Part shown: in pieces, positions 1-10,869 of the stretch
How positions within the stretch are numbered: position 1 is the first letter of the stretch
How the letters are laid out: each line of letters opens with the position of its first letter
Origin: Tupaia tana
Lineage: Eukaryota; Chordata; Mammalia; Scandentia; Tupaiidae
Direction: 5' to 3'
Assembly (NCBI GenBank): GCA_026018925.1
Contig: JAKSZU010000011.1
Location: forward strand, 8,514,485 to 8,578,484
DNA: 64,000 nt
Position numbers and translations under genes: made by a program
Notes under the pieces: generated by a model
Told to the model about the DNA's origin: nothing
The model's database searches: none
What the model saw: only the letters and a program-made list of their open reading frames with translations

Positions 1-2219
1 CTCTAGCTAACATTATACTGAATGAGAAAAAGCTAATAGCTTTTCCACTAAAAACTGGTACTAGACAAGACTGCCCATTTTCTCCATTTCTTTTCTATAT
101 ACTGCTGGAAGTCTTAGCCAATGCAATCAGAAAAGAGAATAATATAAAAGGTGTTCAAATAGGCAAAGAAGAGTTGAAAATAACTTTATATGCAGATGAC
201 ATGATGGTATACTTAGAAGACCCAAAGGTTTCCATTAAAAAACTTCACAAAGTAATAAATGAATACAGTAAAGTGTCAGTATATGAAATCAACATCCAAA
301 AATCTATAGCATTTCTATATACGAACAACAAGTTGAATGAGAGATCTGAAGAAAAGAATCCTTTTAATCATAACCACAAAACATATGATACCTAGGGAGA
401 AGCCTAACTAAGGAAATCAACGACCTTTACAACGAAAACTATAAAAAGCTTATAAAGATATTGAAAATGACACAAAAAAGTGGAAGAATTGGAAGAATTA
501 ATATAATCAAAGTGGTAATTCTACCCAAATTAATACATATTTAACACAACTTCCACCGAAATACCAGAGTCATTTTTCACAAATCTAGAAAATACAATCA
601 CATAATTTCTATGGAATCATAAGACCTTGTATTGCCAAAGCAATCCTGTGCAAGAAGAGTCAAGTGAGTGGCATATCACTCCCTGACCTCCAAATATACG
701 ATAAAACTGTGATCAAAAGAGCATGGTATTGAATTAAAAACAGACAGGTGAACCAATGGAATAGAATAGAGACCTCAAAAATAAACCCAAAAGTTTACAG
801 CCAACTGATTTTTGACAAAGAATACCAATCAATTCAGTGGGAAAAGGAAAATCTCTTTAGCAAATGGTGCTGGAAAAACTGGGTATCCACTTGCAGAAAG
901 ATGAATCTGAACCCTCATCTTTCACCATTAACAAAAGTCAACTCAAAATGGATCAAAGATCTGAACCTAAGACCTCAAACTATAAAACTCCTGGTGGAAA
1001 ATGATGGGGAAACTCTGGGAGACATTGGGGAAGGCAAAGACTTCTTAAATAAGATTCCCAAAGCATGGGCAATAATCCCTAAAATAGACAAGTGGGATTA
1101 TAGCAGATCAAGAAGTTTCTGCACAGCAAAGGACACAGTAATTAGTGTGACTCAACAACCCTCAGAATGAAAGAATATTTTTGTAAGCTATGCCTCAGAT
1201 AAGGGACTGGTAACCAAAATACACAGGGAACTCAGGTGGCTTACCCGAAAAAAAAAAATTATTAATCCAATTAAAAGATGGGAAATTGAGCTGTACAGAA
1301 ATCTCTCTAACGAAGATGTATGAACATCCAAAAAGCATCTGGGGAAACGCTCAATGTCCCTTATCATAAGGGAGATGCAGATGAAAACCACCTAACCCCT
1401 GTCAGAATAGCAAAGATGAAAAATACAAAAAATGATTAAGTGTTGACAGGGTTGTGGTGAAAGGGGAATTCTCTTATATTGTTGGTGGGAATGTAAATTG
1501 GTTCAGCCACTATGAAAAACAACATGGAGTTTCCTCAAAGATCTACAAATTGAATTACCATTTGATCCAGCAATCCCACTTCTGGGTGTCTACCCAAAAG
1601 ACAAGAGAATGCGTAGTTGGAAAAGTGCTTGCATATCAATGTTTATTGCGGCATTATTCACGATTACTAAGACATGGAACCTACCCAAATGTCCATGAAC
1701 AGATGAATGGATGGAAAAAGTGTGATACATATACTCTATGGAATACTATTTAGCCATAAAAACAAAACAAAACAAAAACAAACAAACAAAAAAACAAGAT
1801 CCCAGCATTGGCATTGGATAGAAAGTGGTCGAATATGGAAGATTTATTGCTGAGTGAAGAAAGCCAGGCTGTGAACGAAGGATATTATATGCATTCACTT
1901 AATATATACTATCTACACTCTATGGTAGAGATTGTAATATTGAAGGACAAAAAAGCAGTGAAAATAGTTATGAACAGTGTAGAACAGGAGTTGGGGAAAA
2001 GGGAAGAGTTTAGAGAAGGAAAGCAGGGAGAAAATGAGACATTTGTGGGACACAGGAATGGTTTATTACCTGTTACTGATAACATGTATAGTATTCTCAA
2101 CTGAACTGGTCTGAGAAGTATTTCATGTTGAGTAAATTCTCTTTACAAGCCAAATGATGTATAGTGATTGAATGTTTAAAAAAATAAGAATAATAATAAA
2201 AATAAAATAATCTGAAAAA
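1..2219 (+). mobile_element. L1 LINE, 3' half (RT domain to 3'UTR-A), cut by window edge
   Basis: This is the 3' part of a LINE-1 whose ORF2 encodes endonuclease/reverse transcriptase. Translation of 174-395 shows the RT catalytic box YADD followed by MMVYLEDP. An upstream segment in another frame reads [12 protein letters not shown], also typical of L1 RT. 748-1170 matches the ORF2 region after RT (NQWNRIETSKINPK, WAIIPKIDKWDYS). 1454-1753 matches the C-terminal region. The 3'UTR carries the GTGGGACACAGGAATGG and TTTACAAGCC blocks also found in the other young L1s here, and ends in an A-rich tail near 2180-2219. Frameshifts and stops split ORF2, so it is dead. The 5' end lies outside the window. 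Confidence 0.93.
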
Positions 2220-2221
2220 AA

Positions 2222-2400
2222 ATGAAAAGCTATTTGCTGATATTGAGTATCTTTGTGATGTATCTTTTGTCTTCACTAATATGCATGGTAATTGTGCCGG
2301 AAAAAAAAAATGTTTTATACTGTAAAGATATATGTGATTAAATGTAATATAGAAAATAATAGAAAGAAAGAAAGAAACAAGAAAGAAAGAAAAATTAAAT
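2222..2400 (+). mobile_element. L1 3'UTR-B end fragment
   Basis: Directly after the previous A-tail comes TATTTGCTGATATTGAG, then GTTTTATACTGTAAAGAT and an A-rich (GAAA)n tail. The same order occurs at 51685-51800 and, inverted, at 28410-28520. It is a short 5'-truncated copy of the second L1 3' end type, or a composite 3' end of the preceding L1. Confidence 0.6.
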
Positions 2401-2411
2401 TAAAATTTGAG

Positions 2412-2505
2412 GGGGTTTCTTTTGGTGCCAAAAAACCATCAAATACCTGCATAGCTTATTCATAACATTCATTTTCCATGAGCTTTTTAGAGACACCTTA
2501 TGTAG
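2412..2505. mobile_element. Mariner-type MITE fragment
   Basis: It contains TTTTGGTGCCAAAAAA, CCTGCATAG, CATTTTCCATGAGCTTTT and an end GAGACACCTTA. These blocks recur in order in the better preserved copies at 41631-41744 and 12742-13130. The left end is truncated. Confidence 0.6.
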
Positions 2506-2548
2506 CATAGAACAAGGTTATGGAGCTATGACAAACCTGTTTTAATAA

Positions 2549-2551
<3 letters not shown>

Positions 2552-2582
<31 letters not shown>

Positions 2583-2801
2583 AAAGGGTGATGTGAATAC
2601 ACTAGAGAGAAAGAGGAGGCCCCAGTGGGCCATCCATGGTCATACAGCAATCCTTTCTCCTCCAATTCTCCATCCTACCAGGATTTGTGGCATGCATATA
2701 CATGTGTCTGCATGTTTTTCAAGCTGCCAGGGCTGGGATTCAATTGGTTGGTCGGCTTTGTGGGATCTGGCTGCTTTAACCGTTAGGCAATGGGACCAGC
2801 C
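2552..2801 (-). mobile_element. tRNA-derived SINE-C, old
   Basis: Read on the minus strand it starts GGCTGGTCCCATTGCC and has a diverged box B (GAATCCCAG), then GCAGCTTGAAAAAC. The 3' end is a pure T run (A-tail) at 2551-2579 of the plus strand. Confidence 0.8.
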
Positions 2802-3114
2802 TTTTGACAAAATATTTTTAACTTAACCCATGATTTTTCAAGCCTCATAGTTCTTGGCTGCTCAGAAATTGTTAAATGTTATTAACTATTCCCTTCTTAA
2901 GACAATTTTTTCCCTTTACTTTCATGGGTAAAATCACAGCTCTTGATAATTCTCCTTTCTCTGGAGAACACTTTTTGTTCTTCCTGTGGTTTTAACCTTT
3001 AAAACCAAGACATTAAATGTTGAAATTCTTAAACTCTCAACTGAGAGTTGATATTATACTCTCCATTCTGTAAAGGATGTGAAATCCAAGACATACACAT
3101 CCACATATAAATAA

Positions 3115-3170
3115 ATATATGGGAGGGGGAGAAGAAAAAATAAATAAATAAATAAATAAATATATGGGGG
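3115..3170. repeat. (AAAT)n simple repeat
   Basis: A run of AAAT/AAATAT units with G-rich interruptions at both ends, abutting the left end of a MITE. Confidence 0.85.
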
Positions 3171-3173
3171 GGA

Positions 3174-3470
3174 TACAAACTTTTACAGAAAAATAGGATT
3201 AAAGTACAAATTTATTTTGGTGCCAAAAAATTGAAATCCATGCGTAGTGTTTTTTTAAATTGATTTTACTTATTATTAATATTTTTAATTTGACCAGAAA
3301 GAGACAAAAAGAAAAGAGAGAGAGAGAGAGAGAGAGTGAGGAAGCAAGCTACCAGGTCTGGGACCGTGAGAGTCATGTGCCTCCACACCATGCCACTGAC
3401 TGGCCAAGCATAGTGTTTTCATAATATGCATTTTCCATGAAGTTTGAAGACACTTATATATACTCAAAAA
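3174..3470. mobile_element. Mariner-type MITE split by a SINE-B
   Basis: The left part (3174-3255) holds TTACAGAAAAATAGG, TTTATTTTGGTGCC and CATGCGTAGTG. The right part (3409-3470) resumes at CATAGTGTTTTCATAATATGC and ends with CATGAAGTTTGAAGACAC. The shared words at the break (CATGCGTAGTGTTTT / CATAGTGTTTTCAT) are the target-site duplication of the inserted SINE. Confidence 0.75.
3256..3403 (-). mobile_element. tRNA-derived SINE-B
   Basis: The minus strand reads GGCCAGTCAGTGGCATGGTG, a TCCCAGACCTGG-like box B flank, TAGCTTGCTTCCTCAC, a (CT)n run and a CAAATTAAAAATATT tail. It is inserted in the surrounding MITE with a 12-15 bp target duplication. Confidence 0.85.
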
Positions 3471-3751
3471 TAAACATTTACCCACATTTAAATAGCTACA
3501 TTTGGGAGTCCCAATTTGTTGTTTGAAGGCATTTTTTCTTCTGGGCTGCAGACCTACACACCTCTCTGCCCACTTGTCTTTCTTCAGAACTCCTCAAAGT
3601 CACTTATATAATCTCAGCATGTGTGAAACTGATCAGAGCTCTCAAACCTGCTCCACCCTAAAGACAAAAATCAATTCTTTCCTATTTATCTCCTTGGAGG
3701 CCTTCTACAGTACACAGCTGCTCACAATAGAAGTCATCCTAATTGGGTGGG

Positions 3752-3782
3752 GGAGAGAGGCTATATGGCACATACTCTTGCC

Positions 3783-3813
<31 letters not shown>

Positions 3814-3892
3814 TGAAAAAGCACCCACCATGGGGGATAATCACACTGCAATTTCTTCTACTCCACTTATTCCTCCTTTTGGGAATTTTGGC

Positions 3893-3926
<34 letters not shown>

Positions 3927-4003
3927 CTCTAGATTCAGGACTATCATTATAGTCGGCCATGGGGGATCCAGCTTCATAACCACCAGGCCATAGAGCTGGC
4001 CCC
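3752..4003 (-). mobile_element. SINE-C with (CA)n expansion
   Basis: The minus strand starts GGGGCCAGCTCTATGG, followed by GCTGGATCCCCCATGGCC. A pure CA repeat at 3895-3924 sits where the SINE normally carries GTGTGTGC. The (GA)n at 3783-3812 is its CT-rich 3' part. The open frames here come from the simple repeats. Confidence 0.8.
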
Positions 4004-4009
4004 AAACCA

Positions 4010-4705
4010 CCATCTTTCAAGCTTTCTGCTTTACCTAGTGACACTCTCCCACACATCTGCCCAACCCTGTCACCACCTTCACCATCACCACTCATGAGTC
4101 TCTTACCCCGCCTGTTTTCAGGTCTTCTTCCTTTAAACTACATCACACTCTATACAGTTCTCCGTGTATAGCCAGAGCAACCTTTTGGCAACACAATGAG
4201 GTAAATCCCCACCACTTCAAACCCTTTGGTGACTTTCCTAATTCCTTTGGGACAAAACCAGAGCAACTGAACATGGCCTACCAACACTGTGTCTGCACCC
4301 TGCTTACCTTTCCTATCACCCTATTTTCACTCCCTACCTCCATGGACACTGGCCTTCTTCAGGGACTGAAAGCATCCTGTTCTCTTCTGCTACTGGGTGT
4401 TTGCAGATGCTATTTCCTCTGTCTGGAAGGTAAGTACCTCATCTCTTTGTTCAGCTAATTATCGTTCAGACTTCAGACTAAATATAATTTGTCAGAGAAA
4501 ACCTCTCTACCTAGTGCACCATCACATTGTACCACGTCCTCTCCCATTAAAGCACTTCAACTCTATTTTAATCATACATATGTTTGCATGTTATATGAAT
4601 AATGTCCATCTTCCTCTAGATTCTAAACTGCCTGAGAACAAAGATTATGTCAAAAAAAGTGCTAACACATGATACAAATAAATGTTTGTTAAATAATTTT
4701 ACTTA
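4010..4705 (+). mobile_element. L2 LINE, 3' portion
   Basis: An ancient L2. It shows the protein-derived stretch with GGTGACTTTCC and ACCAGAGC, then CACTGGCCTTCTTCAGG. The diagnostic 3' end has TAGATTCTAAACTGCCTGAGAACAAAG followed by AAATAAATGTTTGTTAAATA, matching the L2 3' end. It is heavily mutated, as expected for its age. Confidence 0.75.
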
Positions 4706-4719
4706 TACTAATTAGTTAT

Positions 4720-5478
4720 TCCTAGAGAGTCATTCATTCATTTAGGAAATGCTATTCTGGTTTTTGTTTTGTTTTGTTTTTTTGAAAGTGTTAAGGAGCT
4801 TGGACTTTGGATTTCCAAACAATTCATCATCAGTTTATGTTTCTGAAAGACAATAGCTTTTTTTCACCTGTGACTGTGTTTTTGCAAAGGCTAAAAGGGA
4901 TTTTGTTTTAAGTGACTCTCCTCTCTCTGAAACTAGAGAAAATCAACTGCTGGAGCATCGCTGGATTCCTGTGGCCCATTCGTCTGGGGATGATAAACAT
5001 TTGCCTTGTAGGACTTGCTTCACTTTAATAGTCGAGCAAGTGCCTAAATGCTTTGCTTCCCAATCACATGCCACAAATCAGCAGCTCTGGTCCTTCAGAG
5101 AGCTTCCCTTTAACATGCACACTGGAGAACAATGAGAAGTACCCCCACCCCGTCTCTGGAACTCAATTTACAAATGTTTCATTGTGGAAATGGAGTACTG
5201 TCAAAAAGTCAGTACTGTTACCAAATGCTTTAAATTCTGCACTTGGATATTGCTGTCGTAAAAGATAAAGTGTTGCTATGCAACTACCTTAGAAGGGGTA
5301 CATCAGAGGCTAGAGAATCGGACTCTGATCAAAAGCTGGGGATCCCATAAAAATGCTTAGCCAAAACAGAAAGGTTATCATGTTCAAATATTATAGTAAC
5401 TTGCTTTCCAGTTTTAAAATATATCTGTGAGAGTTTTCAGGAGCCACAAAGATCATAGGAATGATCTGTGTTGTAAAA
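4720..5478. other. Unique intergenic DNA
   Basis: I recognise no repeat or gene here. A short (GTTTT)n stretch lies near 4760. Open frames are short and show no domain. Confidence 0.5.
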
Positions 5479-5518
5479 AAATAAAAAGAAGAAGAAGAAG
5501 AAAAGAAAAAAAAAGGAG

Positions 5519-5775
5519 GGGGTGCTGGCTCTGTGGTTTGGTGATTAAGGCAGCTGGATCCCTCATGGCTGACTGGATGGTTCAAGTTCTGGGACACACA
5601 CCATGAACATACCAAAAATTCCAAACAAGAAGAGGAAATGTAGCATGACCATCCCCCATAAGAGGATGCTCTTCTCTTTTCCCTCTTTTTCTGTCTCTCT
5701 TTAGTGAGTGCACATGCCCTCTGTGGGGGGGGGGGGGGGTGGAATTCACATACACACACACACACACACATATAT
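5519..5775 (+). mobile_element. SINE-C
   Basis: It starts GGTGCTGGCTCTGTGG, with GTGATTAAGGCAGCTGG, box B-like GGTTCAAGTTCTGG, and the central CATGACCATCCCCCATAAG block. A (GAA)n precedes it and a G run plus (CA)n closes it at 5722-5775. Confidence 0.78.
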
Positions 5776-5799
5776 ATGTAACAAAAAAAAAAACTGAAA

Positions 5800-6625
5800 A
5801 AAACTCACATAGTTTTATGAAATCCCTGAGGGAACTGAAGAATTGGATGAGACGAAGGTAAACTTAGGTCAGATACCTCTTAGAAAATGTGATAAAATAT
5901 TTAACCCAAAACTGAGAGTGGATAATCATGCAAAAGCAACTTTTTTCAAATAATGAGAAATTTGCAATGCATATGAGAAAAAAATGTTTAAATATATACA
6001 TATAAGAAACCACTTTAGAATGGCTGCAGTCAAAAAGACTGATTCTACTAATGTTGGCAAGAAAGGGAAGAAACTGAAATGCACATACATTGCAGGGAAT
6101 ATAGAATCTTTGCTACAGCTACCTGGAAACAACCAGTCAGCATTTCTTAACAGTTAAACATACACTTATCATACCACCCTACTTAATTATCCAAAAGAAA
6201 TAAAATGTATTTGTTCTTACAAAGACTTACACACAAATGTGCAGAGTAGTTTTATGTGGGCTAGCCCTAAAATAGAAAACAGCCAAATAGCCATCAAAAG
6301 GTGAATAGGTCAATGGATTGTGGAATAGCCATATAAAGGAATAATACTCAACAGTAAGAATTAATAAACAACAAAATGAAATGAATTGCAAAATAAATAT
6401 GCTGTGCGACATAAGCCAGATCAACAAAAAAAAAAGAGAGACAGAGAACAAACTATGTGATTCAATTTAATATGGCATTCTAGAAAATATAATCTATAAT
6501 GATAGATTGTGGATGAATGGTTGCCTGGTGATGCTGCAGATGGGTGAGTGAGTGACTTTATTGTTATCAATTAAACATCTATTAAACCTGTTTTTTAAAT
6601 GTTTGAACACCTAAAAAGAAATGAG
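5800..6625 (+). mobile_element. Old L1M, ORF2 end and 3'UTR
   Basis: A diverged L1. AATGGCTGCAGTCAAAAAG, GTTGGCAAGAAAGGGAAGAAACTG, AATAGCCATCAAAAGGTG and AATAGGTCAATGGATTGTGG follow the order of the ORF2 C-terminus of ancient L1s, then a 3'UTR with GATGAATGGTTGCCTGG. The many differences from the young L1s in this window show greater age. Confidence 0.75.
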
Positions 6626-6665
6626 AATATCAGTCAATTCTCATGAGAAGTTATAAATAGATAAA

Positions 6666-6978
6666 CAAGGCCCAGCAGGTGGTGTGGTGGTTAAGGCAGC
6701 TGGATCCCACATGGTCAACTGTGAGGTTTGAATCCTGGGCCCAGCAACTTGAAAAAAAGACCAAGCGAGTGTGTGTTTGTGTCTAAAATCCCAAAAGGAG
6801 AAATGGAGAAGAAATTGCATCATTATCATTCCCCATGGGGGTTGCTTTCTCACTTTTCCTCTCTCTCTGTCTCTCCTCAGCAAGCGCACACACTGTCTAG
6901 TGAAATTTAAAAAAAAAAAAAAAAGAAATAAAGAAAAAGAGGAAAAAGGAAGAGAGAAAAAAAAAAAAAAGGAAAAAG
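6666..6978 (+). mobile_element. SINE-C with long A-rich tail
   Basis: The head GGCCCAGCAGGTGGTGTGG and box B (GGTTTGAATCCTGG) are clear, followed by AACTTGAAAAAAAG. The tail at 6906-6978 is A-rich with AAAG units. Confidence 0.88.
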
Positions 6979-7082
6979 ATGTTAATTAAACCAATAAGGC
7001 ACAATATTTTTTATTACTAAATGAGGCCTTTTGTTGTTTTGCTTTTTCCCAAGGGCAATCTCAGCATTAAGGACTGAGATGT

Positions 7083-7325
7083 GGGAACCAGTAGATGGTG
7101 TAATGGCTACATTACTGGACTCCCACATAGTCAGCTGCAGTTCAAGTCCTGGACCCAGTGGCTTAAAACTCACACCAGGTGCATGCGCATGTGTGAGCAA
7201 AATCCCAAGATGACAATGGAAGAGAAGGGACTGCGGCATGACCATCCCCCCCCAAGGTGATTTCTTGCTTTCTGTCTCTCTGTCTCTCTGGCAAGCATAT
7301 GTGCTCTGTAGCAAAAATCTCTCTC

Positions 7326-7368
<43 letters not shown>
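7083..7368 (+). mobile_element. SINE-A with 40-bp A tail
   Basis: The head is GGGAACCAGTAGATGG, box A-like TGGTGTAATGG, box B CAGTTCAAGTCC. The 3' end is TGTAGCAAAAATCTC and an uninterrupted A run of about 38 bp. The target duplication AAGGACTGAG flanks both ends (about 7070 and 7366). Confidence 0.92.
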
Positions 7369-7370
<2 letters not shown>

Positions 7371-7375
7371 ACTGA

Positions 7376-8040
7376 GGTATGTATGTAAATGGTGCATTTT
7401 TTCAGAACATTTAATGATGTGTATATCAAATACATCGAAGTCTTCAGGTGGTTTACTGTTAATCCAGTAATTCTGTTACTGCATTTCTAAGAATGCACCC
7501 TGAAGGGATAATCAAAGATGTGCATGAGCACTTGCCTGCAAGGCGGGCCTGGCCCAGTGGCTGGCCTGTTTGCTATGAGATGCAGACTCGCCTTTGCTGC
7601 TCTGCTCTACATCAAAATGAACTACATTTCCAAGGCCCCTTTGTCTTCAGGCTTCTGGACAGTTTTAGCCATGGAAGGCACTGGCAGAAAACTGGGAGAC
7701 TAGAAGAAGGGAGAATGCAAAGTATTTCTCAGCTCTGTCTCTACATCTTGTGGCTCTCAAGAAGAGACTCTGTCTTTTCTGTGCTTCAGCTGCTAGCAGA
7801 CAGGAAGCTCGTTCTTACAGTTTCAGCTCTTCCCAAGTAGTCCCTGCCATGGTTTTTCCCTCCTGCTAGATAGTTCTACCTGCTAGCTCTTTACTTCACT
7901 CCTCTGTTCTCTCCAGGTGCTGAGTTGCTCATTACTTCTGCCTGACTTCTCAGCAATTCCATCAACTTTGTAACAAATTCCCTCTGAAAAACCTAGCGTG
8001 ATTTCTCATCTTCTGGTAGTCTTTGACCAAAATAAATATT
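7376..8040. other. Mostly unique DNA; possible short old L1 piece
   Basis: 7440-7545 (TCCAGTAATTCTGTTACTGC, GGGATAATCAAAGATGTGCA) resembles an old L1 ORF2 segment. The rest shows no repeat I recognise. A 115-codon open frame at 7493-7840 has no domain and overlaps that piece, so I do not call it a gene. Confidence 0.4.
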
Positions 8041-8046
8041 GATTTT

Positions 8047-8204
8047 TTTAAAATAATTATTTTATTTAACTTTATTTATTTATTTATTTGACCAAAGAGA
8101 CAGAGAGAGAGGGAAAGTGAGAAACCAAGCCACCAGGTCACGAACTTGAAACAGTCAGCCATGTGGAAGTCCAGCACCTTAACCACCATCCTACCTGCCA
8201 GGTC
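8047..8204 (-). mobile_element. SINE-B
   Basis: The minus strand has GACCTGGCAGGTAGGATGG, GGTGGCTTGGTTTCTCAC, a short CT run and a (AAAT)n tail. The target duplication ATATTGATTTT lies on both sides (about 8035 and 8208). Confidence 0.9.
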
Positions 8205-8219
8205 CAGATATTGATTTTG

Positions 8220-8860
8220 ATGATAATTCTTACAATAAAAATGTGAAAATTAAATAACTAGTAATAAATGATTTGTTAAAATATCTTATGGCATATACTC
8301 ATGATAAAATATTGTACATACAATGTAATCATATTTTCAAAGGATACTCATGGAATTTCAGATGTGACATAAAATTATACACACTGATTACCTGGGGAGG
8401 AAAGAGTGGAAATGAAAACAAGGAACAATCTTGTTTAAAAATATATAGCAATCTTTGAATAGTTCACTTGTTATAAGAAAATATTACATTTTTTTAATTT
8501 AAAAAATAACTAGTAAATAAAATGTTTTAAAGTTCTCTTATAAAATATGTAAAGCTTAAAGCTCACTTACAGTGAGAAATAAACATTGGATGTATTTATG
8601 CTTTTGCTCTTAAATATTTCTTTTCATTTCATTTCAGATTTGGGACACACCATAACATATTGTTAACTGGAACTTTTTACTCACAATGTTGTTAAGAAGT
8701 TTATTGAAACAAAACATAGTTTGGACAAAATTATAATTTATGATATAAGAGAAAAATCAGAAGACATTATGTATGTATTTTTAAAAAATATTTTTCTCCC
8801 AAAAACTCTCTGAATAATTAAATTAAATTATTGTAAATTAATAATAATAAATATCTTTAA
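8220..8860. other. AT-rich unique DNA
   Basis: Very AT-rich with no recognisable repeat family and no coding signal. Confidence 0.4.
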
Positions 8861-8861
8861 T

Positions 8862-9071
8862 ACCAGCAGATAGCATAATGGTTACCTCACTGAACTCCTA
8901 CAGAGTCAACTGCTTAAAACTCATGCTAGGAATGTGTGTGTGAGTGCCCAAAATCCCAAGAAGAGAATGGAGGAGAAGGGACTGTTGCATGGCCATTCCC
9001 CTTGGGGGCAATTTTTTGCTTTTTGTCTTTCTCTGGTGGACGTGTGCACCCTATAGCAAAAGTCTCTCATA
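8862..9071 (+). mobile_element. SINE-A copy lacking box B
   Basis: The head (CCAGCAGATAGCATAATGG) is followed by AGAGTCAACTGC and then directly by TTAAAACTCATGC. About 25 bp that normally carry box B (GGTTCGAGTCC) and GGACCCGGTGG are absent. The rest (CCCTATAGCAAAAGTCTCTC, then AAAT units) is normal. Confidence 0.88.
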
Positions 9072-9084
9072 AATAAATAAATAT

Positions 9085-9740
9085 TTTTGTATTTTCAAAA
9101 TAATACTATTAATTTTGTAGTCTTTACATTTATTAAAAACAATTAGTTGTCAAAATAAATAAATATATATTTAAATAACAAACCACATACAACAAATTTC
9201 AGCACATGTGCTTAAAAATACTTGTATGCATTATGAAAAACAGAAAAGTCATTGCAAAATAGCTCAAGGTTACATTTTTCAAAGAAAAAAATGAGATTTC
9301 TGACTTGATGTGAGACTCAGAACTCAGATGTCCTGGGGAACTTGGCCCAGGAAAATTGCTATACTGTAGTTACATCACCAGCACTGGTATTATTTACATG
9401 GCCTGACATCCTTAAATCTTTAGTATTTTATCCATTACATTTTTGATGTCAGAACCATCAAATATTGCCATAAATCTTGCCTTGCGAGATGAAAAACAGA
9501 GCATTTATAGGTAAAGGGTATTTCCAATGATCTTACAATAAAAGAAACCAGTTATCCCTGTTAACCGCTTACTTATTTTTGCTCAAGCACAATGAGAACT
9601 TCCTTGGCTTTGTAAGTATTAGACAGTTGAAGTTAAGCTGGAGGCGAGACCGGAACCAAGTAAGCCCACTGAGCTTCCGTGAAACTTTCCGTTTTTGAGG
9701 AACCATGGGCAGTGCTTATAGCAGAACAGACATACTTAAG
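9085..9740. other. Unique AT-rich DNA
   Basis: I see no gene or repeat family. Short ATAAATA runs occur at the left edge. Confidence 0.4.
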
Positions 9741-9752
9741 AAATAGTCATCC

Positions 9753-9846
9753 TTGGGACGAGCAGTTGGCGTAATGGTTATATCGCTGAACTCCCATGTA
9801 GTTGACCGTGGTTTGAGTCCTAGATCCGGTGGCTTAAATTCATGCT

Positions 9847-9884
<38 letters not shown>

Positions 9885-10005
9885 CCAAGATCCTGAGAAT
9901 GGAGGAGAAGGGATTGCGGTGTGGCCATCTCCCCTGATGGTGATTTCTTGCTTTCTGTCTCTCTCTGTCTTTCACACCCTATAGTAAAAACTTCTACAAA
10001 AAAAA
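9753..10005 (+). mobile_element. SINE-A with (TG)n expansion
   Basis: It has a clear head (GGGACGAGCAGTTGGCG) and box B (GGTTTGAGTCC). The GTGTGCGTGC part has expanded to a TG repeat at 9848-9882. The 3' end is CACCCTATAGTAAAAAC. The target duplication AAATAGTCATCC flanks it (about 9742 and 10004). Confidence 0.93.
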
Positions 10006-10174
10006 ATAGTCATCCAATGGTCTGAGCATATTGCTTTTCCTGTTTCTCTGAGTGTGCCATCATAAGTAGTCAAGGCAGATGGACCAGTATCCTTAGAATG
10101 TCTTCCAGAAATAACTCATTATTTCTTACTTCTTATCAAAAAATTCCTTAACTTCCCTGAAACCACACCTATCT

Positions 10175-10350
10175 TGAACTCTGACTGGATGACTCAGTCA
10201 CTGTGTGACCTTTAGCAAATGATTGAATCCCATTGACACTCAGTTTCCTTAACTGGTAAGAGTGTTTATTTCAAAAACTAGATAGTGGGGTTTCAATAAG
10301 AATATGTGCCCCATGGCTCAGAAAGTACGGGCATCAGTAAATGTTTGTTG
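10175..10350 (+). mobile_element. MIR SINE
   Basis: It has the MIR core order: GACTCAGTCACTGTGTGACC, GCAAATGATTGAATC and CTCAGTTTCCTTAACTGG, then a diverged 3' part ending CATCAGTAAATG. Confidence 0.8.
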
Positions 10351-10578
10351 GGAACAGACAGTGACATAGTGATACCACAACTGGACCCCCATGGAAAAGG
10401 TCCTGGGTTCATGTCCCACGATTTCCCTGAGACCACAGGGTACACACACGCATGCACACTTGATCTAGGCCAGCTGAGACTAAGGCCTTATTATTGTGCA
10501 GGGACCCTGTTAAGGAGCTCTGTCTCTCTCTCTCTTGTGGAATAAATAAATAAATAAATAAACAAACAAACTTCAGAA
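10351..10578 (+). mobile_element. SINE-D
   Basis: It has a GGAACAGACAGTGACATAG head, box B GGGTTCATGTCCC, TTTCCCTGAGACC, a (CT)n run and a (AAAT)n tail. It sits in the 3' end of a MIR; TAAATGTTTGTTG is repeated on both sides (10338 and 10582) as the target duplication. Confidence 0.82.
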
Positions 10579-10619
10579 GAATAAATGTTTGTTGAATCTG
10601 AAGTCTAAACATTAATATT

Positions 10620-10868
10620 TGGGATCAGAAGGTAGCGTGGTGGTTAAGACATTGCATCCCACATGGTTGACTAAAATTTGAGTACTAGAGGCTTGAGGAA
10701 CACTCCAGGCACACGTGTGTGTGTGTGCCCAAACTCCTGAGAGAATGGAGAAGGGATTGCAGCATGGCCATCCTCCTCCCTGAGGGGTAATTCCTCATCT
10801 TCTCTCTCTTTCTCTGTGTCTGTCTCTGTTTGGCAAATGCTCATGCTCTATAGCAAAAGTTTAAAAAT
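10620..10868 (+). mobile_element. SINE-A, diverged
   Basis: The head is GGGATCAGAAGGTAGCGTGG and box B is weak (ATTTGAGTACTAG). The core GAGAATGGAGAAGGGATTGC and tail TCTATAGCAAAAG are typical. Confidence 0.85.
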
Positions 10869-10869
10869 T

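Noticed and set aside
3895-3924. Regulatory meaning for (CA)n/(TG)n runs (also 9848, 11446, 37856, 60365)
   Set aside because: Most arise by expansion of the GTGTGCGTGC segment within SINE copies.
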